The notes under the pieces: generated by a model
Seen by the model: only the letters and a program-made list of their open reading frames with translations
What the model was told of the DNA's origin: nothing
Database searches by the model: none
Source: an uncultured Lachnospiraceae bacterium
Lineage (GTDB): Bacteria > Bacillota > Clostridia > Lachnospirales > Lachnospiraceae
NCBI GenBank assembly: GCA_910586205.1
Contig: CAJUGD010000006.1
Span: forward strand, 87,589-151,588
Direction: 5' to 3'
Length of the DNA stretch: 64,000 nt
Made by a program: the position numbers and the translations under genes
In this document: positions 26,156-34,776 of the stretch, one piece after another
How positions within the stretch are numbered: position 1 is the first letter of the stretch
Layout of the letters: each line of letters starts with the position of its first letter

Positions 26156-27049
26156 CTAGTCCTGTCCTGATCTGGTTACCCGAATCTGGATAACCGAGAG
26201 TGTCACTGTAATCACAAAAATAAACACACCCGTCACTGCCGCCATCCCCAGATCATCATGAAGAAACGCCTGCTGATATAAAAATAGTCCCAACACCTGG
26301 GAGCTGTTTCCCGGTCCTCCTGCCGTGGTGGCATACACCTCCGTATACAGCTTAAAAGCGCCGATTACGGTAATGATTGTGCAGACTAAAAGTTGTTCCT
26401 TTGCCTGCGGAATCATGATACTGACAGCCCTTCTGACCGGACCAGCCCCGTCAATGGCCGCTGCCTCCAGATAATCCTGGGGTACATTCTGAAACGCCAC
26501 TACCATCAAAAGTGTAATATATCCCGTAAACTGCCATTGACTCATTGCGATCACACAGTATATTGCGATCTTAGAATCTCCCAGCCATCCGTATGTAGGC
26601 AAGGAAAATGCCCTTAAAATATTGTTGATAAAACCAATATTAGGCTCATAAATAAAGGTAAACATCAATCCCACTGCAGTGAGAGAAATCAACGCCGGAA
26701 TGTAATACAGATTCCGGAAAAACCCCTTAAATCGATCTCCAATAGCGCTGCTTTCTAAAATCAGCGCCAGCACGGTGCCAAACCCCACCTGTACTACCAG
26801 AGAAACCACACAATATGCAATATTATTTTTCAGCATAATCGGAAGAACCTGATCGGAAAAAAATCGTTTGTAATTATCTGCTCCCACAAAGGCTGCTCCT
26901 GATGAATAAGAGGACAGCCTAAAAAAGCTGTATCCAATATTCATCAGAACCGGAATATACACAAAAAATAAAACCATGATCACTCCGGGCAGCATATACA
27001 AATATGGGGTATGTTTTTTTGTTCTCACTACCTTCACCTTCCTTTTCAC
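26156..27049 (-). CDS. Carbohydrate ABC transporter permease (MalF type)
   Basis: A 297-residue CUT1 permease with six membrane segments. The EAA loop is LEAAAIDGAGPVRRAVSIMIPQAK. The short N-terminus resembles the UgpA/LacF group rather than enterobacterial MalF. It follows the binding-protein gene after 148 bases containing two hairpins. Confidence 0.94.
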   Translation of the reverse strand: MKRKVKVVRTKKHTPYLYMLPGVIMVLFFVYIPVLMNIGYSFFRLSSYSSGAAFVGADNYKRFFSDQVLPIMLKNNIAYCVVSLVVQVGFGTVLALILESSAIGDRFKGFFRNLYYIPALISLTAVGLMFTFIYEPNIGFINNILRAFSLPTYGWLGDSKIAIYCVIAMSQWQFTGYITLLMVVAFQNVPQDYLEAAAIDGAGPVRRAVSIMIPQAKEQLLVCTIITVIGAFKLYTEVYATTAGGPGNSSQVLGLFLYQQAFLHDDLGMAAVTGVFIFVITVTLSVIQIRVTRSGQD

Positions 27050-27091
27050 ATCTGTAAAAACATACTGTCTTTACGATTGCCTTCTAATACA

Positions 27092-27189
27092 GGCAGGTCT
27101 TATAAAAGAGCCTGCCTGCCAAATATTTCTGCTGCTTTATTTCATTTATGTTGATGCCTTCATTTATGGTGGTGCCGCGAAAACGCGGC
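27092..27189 (-). promoter_or_regulatory. Two intercistronic hairpins downstream of the binding-protein gene
   Basis: GGCAGG/CCTGCC (27092-27097 with 27111-27116) and GCCGCG/CGCGGC (27174-27179 with 27184-27189, AAAA loop). The second begins 9 bases after the binding-protein stop codon and would stabilise the 3' end of a processed message. Confidence 0.55.
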
Positions 27190-27197
27190 ATGAGGGG

Positions 27198-28562
27198 TTA
27201 CTGGGCAGTTGTTCCTACAAGACTCTGGGCTTCTTTTGCTTTTGCCTGAATTTTTTCCATCACTCCCTGGGGCGTAATATCTCCGTTGGTCAGATCTGAG
27301 ACCGTTGTCAAATATTCATCGCAGACGGTTGAATACAATGCATTGTCCAGCCATGCGCTCATTGCCTTTGCATCCATAACCGCCTGATAGCCGTCCAGCA
27401 AAGCCACGTCTGTCAGACCCTCGGTTGTACCCTTGGCCGCATTAAACCAGCCGATTTCCTGACACTGCTGCGTACCTACTTCCTTGCCCAAAAACCATTT
27501 CAAAAATTCTACACATTCATCGGGATACTGAGTCTTGGAAGATACCACAAAGCCTTCCGGAACACCCGTTAAAATATCCTGATTTCCCTTTGCCCCTTCC
27601 ACCTTCGGGAAGTTGAACATGCCAAATTCCATATCAGGGTTATCCATCTTAATATAAGGAATCTCAATCAGCTCTGCATAATACATGGCGCCGAGCTCCA
27701 TTACAAAGTTGGTTCTGGACATATCTGGTTTTACGCCGTTAGGATTCTCCGTCATGTAAGGAAGAAGGGCCTGATAATGCTCCAGCGCCTCGATATAACC
27801 TGGATCCGTAAACTCGCCGCTGGTTGGATCATAGTCCTTTGCCCTTACGTCATCCGGAACAAAAATCTGGTTAAGGGTTCCCATATAGTGGGAAGCTGAC
27901 CAAGGTTCCTGGTTTCCAAATGCAATGGGAGTGATCCCTGCTGCCTTTAAAGTCTCGCAGGCAGCTATCAGCTCATCCCATGTCTTGGGCGCCTCCAGCC
28001 CGTTTTCATCAAACATCTTTTTGTTATAGAAAAACAATTTACAGTCCAGACGGAATGGGATTCCATAAACCATGCCGTCTTTGTTTGTGTACTGTTCCAT
28101 CTGAGACTCAATCAGGGAATCCTTCCACTCCGGGTCAGCCTCCAGATAAGGCGTCAGGTCTAAAATCAAACCTTCCCGGATAAATCTCTCTGTAAAATCA
28201 CCGACCCAGCTAAAGAAAATGTCCGGCGTATCATCTCCTCCTACAACAATCTTGATCTTTTCCTTATATTCCTGATTCTGAGCGCTAATAATCTCAAACT
28301 TAATATCCGGGTGAGATACTTCATACTCATGAAGCTTCGACTCAATAAAGCTATTATACGGTTCATCCGGAAACCGGTGCATGAATTTAATGACTTTCTG
28401 ATCACCGGATGCTGCCGGAGCTCCTCCTGCCGGGGCATTTCCCGACTGTGTTCCTCCTGCCGGCGGCGCGTCACTGCCTCCCCCTGAACATGCAGCCGCA
28501 GACAGCACCATCACCCCGGCCAGCATCCCGCACAAAGCCCTCTTTAACCACGTTTTTTTCAT
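27198..28562 (-). CDS. Family 1 extracellular solute-binding lipoprotein
   Basis: 454 residues. The signal peptide has lipobox SAAACSGG, then a Gly/Ala/Pro linker and an SBP_bac_1 domain (DIFFSWVGDFTERFIREGLILDLTPYL, YNKKMFDENGLEAPKTWDELIAACETLKAAGITPIAFG, aromatic-rich ligand cleft). It binds the substrate of the CUT1 permeases downstream. Lying directly after an FrlD-like kinase, the likely cargo is a fructosamine (Amadori product) or a related glycosyl-amine. That is an inference from neighbours. Confidence 0.94.
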   Translation of the reverse strand: MKKTWLKRALCGMLAGVMVLSAAACSGGGSDAPPAGGTQSGNAPAGGAPAASGDQKVIKFMHRFPDEPYNSFIESKLHEYEVSHPDIKFEIISAQNQEYKEKIKIVVGGDDTPDIFFSWVGDFTERFIREGLILDLTPYLEADPEWKDSLIESQMEQYTNKDGMVYGIPFRLDCKLFFYNKKMFDENGLEAPKTWDELIAACETLKAAGITPIAFGNQEPWSASHYMGTLNQIFVPDDVRAKDYDPTSGEFTDPGYIEALEHYQALLPYMTENPNGVKPDMSRTNFVMELGAMYYAELIEIPYIKMDNPDMEFGMFNFPKVEGAKGNQDILTGVPEGFVVSSKTQYPDECVEFLKWFLGKEVGTQQCQEIGWFNAAKGTTEGLTDVALLDGYQAVMDAKAMSAWLDNALYSTVCDEYLTTVSDLTNGDITPQGVMEKIQAKAKEAQSLVGTTAQ

Positions 28563-28639
28563 AAATACTCTCCTTTCCTTAAGTCTCTCCTTTTATGCGG
28601 AGAGCTTTTTATAATTTTATAGTAATTATTGACTGCGCA

Positions 28640-29566
28640 CTAACCATTCATTACCTGCTGATCCTGATCTGACAGCTCCACCGCCTTGCCATGGCCAAAG
28701 GAACCATCCCTCTGACACTGGCGGGAAGAAAATACAGCCGCCCGATAAAGGCTTAACCGTATCAGCATATCCTTATAGTCCTTTGCCCTGACGATTCCTT
28801 GAACTCCGGAATCCTTTCCAAAATCCATTGCCATGGAAATCCCATCCAGATAATTCACCAGAAAACAGGTAATAAAAGAATCGCCTGCCCCCATAGTATC
28901 CCTTGCCTTTACCAGACAAGGGGATTGTTCATAGAAATCCCCATCTGCCATCACACAAGCGCCTTTGCTTCCTCTGGTGGCAATCACCATGTGCTTACAT
29001 CCAAATTCTGTAATCTTGTCCATAACCTTGCGGATCTCCTCCTCTGCCATCCCTCCGCAGGAAATCACCGCACAGTCAAGATACGGACAGCATTTCTTCA
29101 GATATTCCTCCTCATAGCTGTCAGAAAAATCCATGGATACAAACTTTCCTGTTTCCCGTATTTTAGACAGCTCTGATTCCATGAAGCTGTATATACTGGT
29201 ATGTACCAGATCAAAACCGGAAATATACTCCTGATCGATTTTCGTCAGCACCGGCGGCTTTATCCTGGATATCCCGCCTTTGTTTCCCTGAAGAAATACC
29301 CGATCCCCATCCACTAGCTGTACACGGGCGCATCCGTTCTCTCCCTGCTCCATTCTGCAATGAGAAATATCAATCCCCATATTCCTCACAACAGAATATA
29401 CATGCCGTCCCACCTCATCATCACCAAAGGTTCCCAGATAGGCTGCCTCCGCCCCCAGCATTTTGCCAAAGACCGCAATATTCAAAGCATTACCGCCTGG
29501 ATAAATGGTACGTATGTGGAGATATTTGTCACATACATTATCTCCAATACCCAATACTCTGATCAT
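28640..29566 (-). CDS. frlD: PfkB-family kinase, fructoselysine 6-kinase-like
   Basis: 308 residues from the ATG at 29566, which has GGAGGAG upstream; an earlier ATG at 29599 lacks one. It resembles E. coli FrlD: IGDNVCDKYLHIRTIYPGGNALNIAVF at the N-terminus, GDDEVGRHVYSVVRNMGIDISH, SMDFSD and the anion-hole DTMGAGDSFITCF with the catalytic Asp. The roughly 45-residue C-terminal extension past the fold is longer than in E. coli. It likely phosphorylates imported fructosamines at O6 before deglycation. First gene of the transporter operon, with its own promoter. Confidence 0.85.
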   Translation of the reverse strand: MIRVLGIGDNVCDKYLHIRTIYPGGNALNIAVFGKMLGAEAAYLGTFGDDEVGRHVYSVVRNMGIDISHCRMEQGENGCARVQLVDGDRVFLQGNKGGISRIKPPVLTKIDQEYISGFDLVHTSIYSFMESELSKIRETGKFVSMDFSDSYEEEYLKKCCPYLDCAVISCGGMAEEEIRKVMDKITEFGCKHMVIATRGSKGACVMADGDFYEQSPCLVKARDTMGAGDSFITCFLVNYLDGISMAMDFGKDSGVQGIVRAKDYKDMLIRLSLYRAAVFSSRQCQRDGSFGHGKAVELSDQDQQVMNG

Positions 29567-29581
29567 AGTCTCCTCCATGTA

Positions 29582-29663
29582 TTGTTCTAATGTTTTCATT
29601 GTGTTTCTTATTTGTTCTATTTTGTTATAACATAAATACTACAATTAATCAAGTATTTGTTCT
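29582..29663 (-). promoter_or_regulatory. frlD promoter with three TTGTTCT repeats
   Basis: Minus strand TTGATT (29647-29652), 17 bases, TATAAC (29624-29629). The plus-strand heptamer TTGTTCT occurs at 29582, 29612 and 29657; the last two are part of identical 10-mers TATTTGTTCT 45 bp apart that bracket the promoter. They may be regulator sites. Confidence 0.6.
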
Positions 29664-29855
29664 TATTTTTTTCATTTTTTCCACCACTAATTATATTCTT
29701 CTTTTTCTTCTTGTTATTTTGACTAATTCACTCTCTGTCTTTTATTAATATTCTGTCTGAACCGCTTAAGAAAAGCTGTCTTTTCCGGTCTGATAATGTC
29801 TTCTGCCACCCCCCTGACACCCTATCCCCCAAAGCTTAAATTCCCAAACCTGATA

Positions 29856-29908
29856 ATAAAATAGTTACAGTCCGCTTTTCTCCGCCTCATGAACTGCAAC
29901 ATAAAATA
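29856..29908. mobile_element. 37-bp MITE-like remnant with 8-bp flanking repeats
   Basis: The core 29864-29900 begins GTTACAGT and ends GAACTGCAAC, the same end type as the larger element at 39874-40025. It is flanked on both sides by ATAAAATA (29856-29863 and 29901-29908), an exact 8-bp direct repeat like a target-site duplication. Probably an internally deleted member of the same non-autonomous family. The remainder of 29664-29855 shows no gene. Confidence 0.62.
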
Positions 29909-29910
29909 AA

Positions 29911-29939
29911 CCTGCCCGAAAAGCCTCTTTCCGGACAGG
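29911..29939 (-). terminator. Terminator of the frlC-like gene
   Basis: A 13-bp stem with two G-U pairs in minus-strand RNA and a 3-base loop, followed by TTTATTTTA. It lies 31 bases after the stop codon at 29971. Confidence 0.8.
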
Positions 29940-29970
29940 CCGCATCTCTGTCAATTTACCTTATTCCCAT

Positions 29971-30804
29971 TCACAATACAGCGTACAGCCGACGAATACT
30001 CTGCCTTACTGAAGCAGAAGGATCCATGAAATACCTGCCGTCTGTTATCTCCAAGGATAAATATCCTTTGTAATCCATCAGAGCAAATTCCTCCAGATAT
30101 TTTTCCATGTCAAGAACTCCGTCTCCCCATGCCAAATGCCCTTTAGGCGCCCCGTCAATAAAATGGACGTGCACCAGCTTGTCTCCCAGCTCCTTTATAT
30201 ACTGTCCGGGTGTCTCCCCTGCCAATGCCATAGGTATGGTATCAATCATCCCCCCAATAAAAGGATGATCTAACTCCTTCAGCATTTGGGTAAGGGTAGG
30301 AAGGTCATATACCAAGTTACTTTCGTCCCGTCGAAGCACCTCCAAAGCCAGTGTAACCCCATAATGTGAGGCCAGCTCCCCTAAACCGTAAAGATTTTCT
30401 GCCGCATGATTCCATGCCTCTTTCTCGTCACTGCCGTCAAAATACCCGGTGCCTGTTGTCACCAGCACCTTCTCACACCCCATCTCCCCGGCTATCCGGA
30501 TGCTGTCTTCAAAGAAACGCACACTCCTCCTGCGCGCCTCATGGGAAGGCGCTGCCAGATTGACCGGATAAACACATTGCTCCGGGGTAAAGCATACCAG
30601 CCGAAGCCCTCTGACTTCAATCTCCCGCCGTACAGCCTTTATATCCCGATAGGTCATATCCTCCATATGGAAATGGGGCGCAGCTCCCCACAGTTCAATG
30701 TTCTTAATCTGGTTCTCCGCCGCATCATCCAAAAACCGCGTCAGCGGAAAGTATTTATATTGGATGTTCATTACGGCAATCTGATCCCGGCTGATTGTTC
30801 TCAT
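29971..30804 (-). CDS. frlC: Xylose-isomerase-like TIM-barrel protein, fructoselysine 3-epimerase-like
   Basis: A 277-residue AP-endonuclease-2/TIM-barrel protein. It resembles E. coli FrlC in IKNIELWGAAPHFHM, LRLVCFTPEQCVYPVNL and GDKLVHVHFIDGAPKGHLAWGDGVLD, with metal ligands in LALEVLRRDESN (Glu), GMIDTIP (Asp), VHFID (His) and SLEITD (Glu). FrlC interconverts fructoselysine and psicoselysine. Its ATG overlaps the regulator's stop by four bases. Context with FrlD and SIS deglycases strongly supports a role in Amadori-compound use. Confidence 0.82.
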   Translation of the reverse strand: MRTISRDQIAVMNIQYKYFPLTRFLDDAAENQIKNIELWGAAPHFHMEDMTYRDIKAVRREIEVRGLRLVCFTPEQCVYPVNLAAPSHEARRRSVRFFEDSIRIAGEMGCEKVLVTTGTGYFDGSDEKEAWNHAAENLYGLGELASHYGVTLALEVLRRDESNLVYDLPTLTQMLKELDHPFIGGMIDTIPMALAGETPGQYIKELGDKLVHVHFIDGAPKGHLAWGDGVLDMEKYLEEFALMDYKGYLSLEITDGRYFMDPSASVRQSIRRLYAVL

Positions 30805-31538
30805 TCTTCCCTCACCATACTGTTTGTCAAAATCTTATATTCATAGCGGTCTGCATTGATGATCTCCTTACCGCTGTATATGGGATCTCCCACGGCATCA
30901 TAGGCGATATCCTTCGACAAAATCAGCGCGTCATGCTCCTTGATCTCCAGCCATTCCGCTTCTTCCCTGGTGGCATAGCACACTCCGATTGTCTTACTGC
31001 CGCTGCTTAATTCAATTCCGTGATCCCGCAGAATCTGATGCAGAGACCTGTTTAAATCTTCTGCCAGAAGATAAGCAAACTTCTTAGGAAAGTGATTTTC
31101 TTCCAAAACCACCGGAACATCATTACAGTATCGAAGCCGCCGCATCCGGATTACCTTATCATCCTCCTGAAGACGCAGATACTTAATATCTGAAGGCATG
31201 GCCTTCACCAGCTCTGCAGATAAGAACTTTGTTCCGGGGCGGCTTCCTTCCAGCTCGCAGCTCTGTGAAAATCCCATAAAGCTGTTTAGGCTCCTTGATA
31301 TTTTCTTGTCTGACACAAAGGTTCCAATCCTCTGCTTTCGAACCAGAATCTCCTCATCCACTAAAAGCTCTAATGCTTTTCGGATTGTAATCCTGCTGAC
31401 TCCGTAAGCGCTGCTTAACTCCAGCTCTGTGGGAATCCTGGAATTGGCCAGAATCTCCTTCCTCTCAATCTTAGACTTAATATCTCCGGCAATCTGAATA
31501 TAAAGGGGAACCACCGTGTCCCGTACCACTTCTGACAT
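30801..31538 (-). CDS. GntR/HutC-family regulator with UTRA domain
   Basis: 246 residues from the ATG at 31538 (GGAAGG ribosome site; an ATG 18 bases upstream lacks one). The N-terminal winged helix contains IPTELELSSAYGVSRITIRKALELLVDEEILVRKQRIGTFV. The UTRA effector domain has VIRMRRLRYCNDVPVVLEENHFP and DPIYSGKEIINADRYEYKI. FrlR of enterobacteria belongs to the same family. It probably senses a phosphorylated fructosamine and controls the SIS-gene and frlD operons. AT-rich palindromes at 31602 and 34656 are candidate sites. Confidence 0.93.
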   Translation of the reverse strand: MSEVVRDTVVPLYIQIAGDIKSKIERKEILANSRIPTELELSSAYGVSRITIRKALELLVDEEILVRKQRIGTFVSDKKISRSLNSFMGFSQSCELEGSRPGTKFLSAELVKAMPSDIKYLRLQEDDKVIRMRRLRYCNDVPVVLEENHFPKKFAYLLAEDLNRSLHQILRDHGIELSSGSKTIGVCYATREEAEWLEIKEHDALILSKDIAYDAVGDPIYSGKEIINADRYEYKILTNSMVREE

Positions 31539-31601
31539 AAAAACCTTCCTTTCCAAAGCATACCAGACAATAATACCATATGTATTACAAAAAGGGCTTT
31601 A

Positions 31602-31627
31602 GATGATATAATATGATATTATTCATC
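31602..31627. promoter_or_regulatory. AT-rich imperfect palindrome upstream of the GntR gene
   Basis: Arms GATGATATAATAT and ATATTATTCATC flank a single central base with one bulge. It lies between the SIS gene and the GntR gene and shares ATGATAT with the palindrome at 34656. Possible operator or weak hairpin. Confidence 0.45.
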
Positions 31628-31680
31628 ATACCATACGGAATGTTTTTATGCTATGGAAATCATCGAAGATTTACCGGAAA

Positions 31681-32676
31681 TTAATAATCCAGCCGACGGT
31701 AATACCTGCGAATCGGCAAAGGATGCCTGCGGCAATGCTCTAAATGTACATTGATCCTCTGGAATGCCGAGCGCATCACAATCGGAGACAACATTCCTCT
31801 AAACTCCTGACTGATTCCCTCCAGTTTAAAATTCTTTGTGTCGAACACAATCACCTTGGCGCTGATGGTATTCACAAACTTTTCTACCCGTTCCATCTGG
31901 GGCCTTGCCATATCCTCTCCCTTAATCAAAATAACCGGAATATCCCTCTCGATTACTTCTAAAGTTCCGTGGAAGAAATTAGCCGCCGATATAGGTCTTG
32001 TACGCATCCACTGCATTTCTTCCATAATGCACATGCCGTAGCAGACAGCCCAATCCTCCAGATTGCCGGCTCCTACCAGATATGTGAGAGGTTCATCACA
32101 ATACTGTTCTGCATAAGCCTTGGCATCTGCGTCTGCATCTTTATAAATCTGCACCACATTATCCGGCATATGGACAATCTCCTGGAAAAATTGATCATAC
32201 TTATCAAATTGCCCGGCATTTTTCATAAAACGAAGGGTCACTGTATACCAGAAATAATAACCTCCGCCTACTGTTGTTACCAGATAATCGCTTTTCTCAT
32301 ACAAGGGAGTTCCTTCCTTCTCCACATACCCGATCACCTTAGCTCCCATGGCATGGGCCTTGTCCACTGCTTCCACCACTTCCTTTGTGTCTCCGGAAAT
32401 AGACTCGATTACCACAATGGATCTCTCATCAAAAAAAGGATTTCCTACCAGATTAAAATCTGCCGCATTCTCGATAAAAAGAGGAAGCTTTGAGCCAAGC
32501 TGTTTTGCAATATGCATCATCTGATTGGCATACAGTACAGTTCCGCCGATTCCAATGTAAAAAATATTAGAATACCCATTGCTGCAGACCTGATCTACAA
32601 ATTTCTCTACCTGAGGAATAATATCTATTCCGTTCTGATGTTCCCGTCTTATTTTCTCCTGGTCAAAATTAAACAT
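31681..32676 (-). CDS. SIS-domain sugar isomerase, fructosamine-6-phosphate deglycase-like (copy 2)
   Basis: 331 residues with two SIS halves. The N-terminal half has IFYIGIGGTVLYANQMMHIA and VVIESISGDTKEVVEAV; the C-terminal half has PISAANFFHGTLEVIERDIPVILI, in which a conserved His and Glu sit at the active site as in FrlB/FraB. It also shares the family C-terminus RRHPLPIRRYYRRLDY. Such enzymes split a 6-phosphofructosamine into glucose 6-phosphate and an amine. It is only distantly similar to the second SIS gene here, so the two may serve different amines. Confidence 0.82.
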   Translation of the reverse strand: MFNFDQEKIRREHQNGIDIIPQVEKFVDQVCSNGYSNIFYIGIGGTVLYANQMMHIAKQLGSKLPLFIENAADFNLVGNPFFDERSIVVIESISGDTKEVVEAVDKAHAMGAKVIGYVEKEGTPLYEKSDYLVTTVGGGYYFWYTVTLRFMKNAGQFDKYDQFFQEIVHMPDNVVQIYKDADADAKAYAEQYCDEPLTYLVGAGNLEDWAVCYGMCIMEEMQWMRTRPISAANFFHGTLEVIERDIPVILIKGEDMARPQMERVEKFVNTISAKVIVFDTKNFKLEGISQEFRGMLSPIVMRSAFQRINVHLEHCRRHPLPIRRYYRRLDY

Positions 32677-32691
32677 ACTTTCCTCCGTTCT

Positions 32692-33573
32692 TTACACTTC
32701 CAGACGTTTCTCAAAATTTCCCATAACCATATCCGGCGACATAATCTGTACAAATGCACAGGGGTCTTCCTGACGAATCAGTTTTTTTAATGTCTGCAGC
32801 TCGTATTTATTGACCACCACCATATGTACTACTTCGTCTGAATGGCTGTACTCCCCCCAGCCGTTCCAGCTTGTAACCCCCCTGGCTACCGTTCGGTTAA
32901 TCCGTTCTCCAAGCTCTTTATTTTTCGTGACAATAAACGCTGAAACCTTGATATTCTGATCATGCACCCGATCTACCATAATTCCCGACATAATGGAAAA
33001 AACCATAGAATAAGCTGCCACTTCCAGGTCGTACCGCACTGCCGCAATCAGATAAATGCACAGATTGATCATTACACTCAGCTTTCCCACTCCAAATTCC
33101 GGATAATTTTTTGCACAATACATGCCCACAATATCCGTCCCGCCGCCAGAGCCTCCGGCCCGCAAAGTCATGCCTACTCCCCACCCCGACAAAGCGCCTC
33201 CAATCATACAATTCAGCAGCATATCATCTAGCAAAAGTTCTTTAGGGGCCGGTATCACTACCAGAAGAAACGACTGAATGCAGACCGCAATAACCGTCCG
33301 GTACAGGAACTTTCTCCCAATGCTCTTATAGCCCAGAACAAACAAAGGCAGATTGATACACCAGAAAATAATTCCCGTAACATCAATGGTCTCCGGCATG
33401 GGCATGTGCAGCGCTTCTGTCAGAAACAGCTTTACAAGTTGAGATACCCCTGTAAAGCCTCCGCTGTACAGCCCGGCCGGAACCAGAAACCACCGGTAAG
33501 CCGCCGCAAAAAACACAACGCCTAAAATCGCCTGGAGCATGTGGGAGGTTTCTTTTTGTATCTGATTCTTCAT
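32692..33573 (-). CDS. YitT-family membrane protein (DUF161 with C-terminal DUF2179)
   Basis: 293 residues. About five membrane segments (VVFFAAAYRWFLVPAGLYSGGFTGVSQL; GMTLRAGGSGGGTDIVG) precede a soluble ACT-like DUF2179 tail (YELQTLKKLIRQEDPCAFVQIMSPDMVMG). The function of this widespread Firmicutes family is not settled. Here it lies between two SIS deglycase genes, 3 bases after one and 15 bases before the other. Participation in uptake or efflux of an amine or sugar product is possible but unproven. Confidence 0.88.
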   Translation of the reverse strand: MKNQIQKETSHMLQAILGVVFFAAAYRWFLVPAGLYSGGFTGVSQLVKLFLTEALHMPMPETIDVTGIIFWCINLPLFVLGYKSIGRKFLYRTVIAVCIQSFLLVVIPAPKELLLDDMLLNCMIGGALSGWGVGMTLRAGGSGGGTDIVGMYCAKNYPEFGVGKLSVMINLCIYLIAAVRYDLEVAAYSMVFSIMSGIMVDRVHDQNIKVSAFIVTKNKELGERINRTVARGVTSWNGWGEYSHSDEVVHMVVVNKYELQTLKKLIRQEDPCAFVQIMSPDMVMGNFEKRLEV

Positions 33574-33576
33574 ATA

Positions 33577-34545
33577 TTAATATTCAAGCTTCCACATATA
33601 TCTTCTCTGGGTCAGAGGATGATTCCGCTTAATGGCAAGCTGCTCTGCATATACCCGCAGAACCGCAGAAAGTACCATGGGATTGAAATACTCTGCGACA
33701 GAAGCCGGAAGCTCGGAAGCAATTCCAAAATCCTTGCCGTCCAAAACTGTGGTCTTTGCCTGGAAACGATTCAGGAAATCCAGTGCGCGGGAATCCAATG
33801 CACGGGTGCGTCCCTCGTTCATCAACAGGATAAACGGCACATCCTTATCCACAATCTCAAAAGGACCATGGAAAAATTCTCCGTCATGGAAGGAGCCGGA
33901 GTTCACCCACTGCATTTCCATCAACAGGCAAATGGAAAAGGCATATGCCACCTCTTGGGTTGCACCAGAACTCATCACATAAACTACCGGGGCATCTTTA
34001 TAATCCTCTGCAAAATTCTGTGCTGCCGGAACCACAAAGGATACTGCCTTTTCAATCAGATCATACACCTTTCCAAATGCAGCCTGCATATCATCATAAC
34101 GGTCGTATCCCTCATACTGATTGAGAATCTCCACTGCCAAACCCAGCACCTTGGTCATCTTCTCCAACTTAGCAGCATAGTTCTTCTCAAATCCATGTAA
34201 AACCACATAATGAGCATTCTTTGCCAGCAGAGACCCGTCTACATGGGTCACGGCAATCACCTTTGCACCCAGTTCCATGGCCTTTTTGGAGGCCGCTACA
34301 GTCTCTGGTGTGGTTCCTCCCAGAGAACAGGTAATCACGATAGCGGTTTCGTCCACGGCTACCGGAGTGGCATGAAGAAACTCATTGGCAGTGTAATGGC
34401 CAACACGGATATTGCGGGCATTGGCCTCCAGAAAATATTTCCCCGGATACAGCTCTGCTTTTGATGCTCCGCAGCCAACAAAATATACGGACTTTACTAC
34501 TGCTACTTCCTTCTTGATTGATTCAATAATCTGCTTTGGTTCCAT
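33577..34545 (-). CDS. frlB: SIS-domain sugar isomerase, fructosamine-6-phosphate deglycase-like (copy 1)
   Basis: 322 residues. The two SIS halves contain SVYFVGCGASKAELYPGKYFLEA, ITCSLGGTTPETVAASKKAMELGAKVIAVT and NSGSFHDGEFFHGPFEIVDKDVPFILL (active-site Glu and His). The C-terminus KRNHPLTQRRYMWKLEY matches the FrlB-type ending. It is the first gene of a four- or five-gene unit behind a consensus promoter. It most resembles FrlB, which cleaves fructoselysine 6-phosphate to glucose 6-phosphate and lysine; the exact amine is uncertain. Ribosome site AGGAGGTAAGTAACC. Confidence 0.85.
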   Translation of the reverse strand: MEPKQIIESIKKEVAVVKSVYFVGCGASKAELYPGKYFLEANARNIRVGHYTANEFLHATPVAVDETAIVITCSLGGTTPETVAASKKAMELGAKVIAVTHVDGSLLAKNAHYVVLHGFEKNYAAKLEKMTKVLGLAVEILNQYEGYDRYDDMQAAFGKVYDLIEKAVSFVVPAAQNFAEDYKDAPVVYVMSSGATQEVAYAFSICLLMEMQWVNSGSFHDGEFFHGPFEIVDKDVPFILLMNEGRTRALDSRALDFLNRFQAKTTVLDGKDFGIASELPASVAEYFNPMVLSAVLRVYAEQLAIKRNHPLTQRRYMWKLEY

Positions 34546-34575
34546 GGTTACTTACCTCCTTCTTTATATGATACA

Positions 34576-34604
34576 TTTATATAACAATATATACATTTTG
34601 TCAA
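34576..34604 (-). promoter_or_regulatory. Promoter of the SIS-yitT-SIS-gntR-frlC unit
   Basis: Minus strand TTGACA (34599-34604), 17 bases, TATAAA (34576-34581), about 25 bases before the leader's ribosome site. Confidence 0.78.
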
Positions 34605-34655
34605 TACTATTTGTATAAATTAATTTTATTTTATCATATTAAATAATACAATATA

Positions 34656-34673
34656 TATCATTTTAAAATGATA
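34656..34673. promoter_or_regulatory. 18-bp perfect palindrome upstream of the SIS promoter
   Basis: TATCATTTTAAAATGATA is perfectly self-complementary and lies about 50 bases upstream of the -35 box. It could be a regulator site, though AT-rich palindromes arise easily here. Confidence 0.45.
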
Positions 34674-34712
34674 TTATTATATCTTGTTTACATTCCAGAT
34701 AATCCCTGAATC

Positions 34713-34760
34713 AAAAAGGGGCACCGCTCAATCATCTAATGTGATGATTGGGCGGCACCC
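34713..34760 (-). terminator. Terminator of the mscS-type gene
   Basis: An 18-bp stem (34719-34736 with 34743-34760; two G-U pairs and one mismatch on the minus strand), a 6-base loop, then TTTTT. It lies 17 bases after the stop codon. Confidence 0.88.
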
Positions 34761-34776
34761 AAAATCAAAATCCATA

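Noticed and set aside
32962..33231. Frames inside the YitT gene
   Set aside because: Shadow frames of a gene with clear family motifs.
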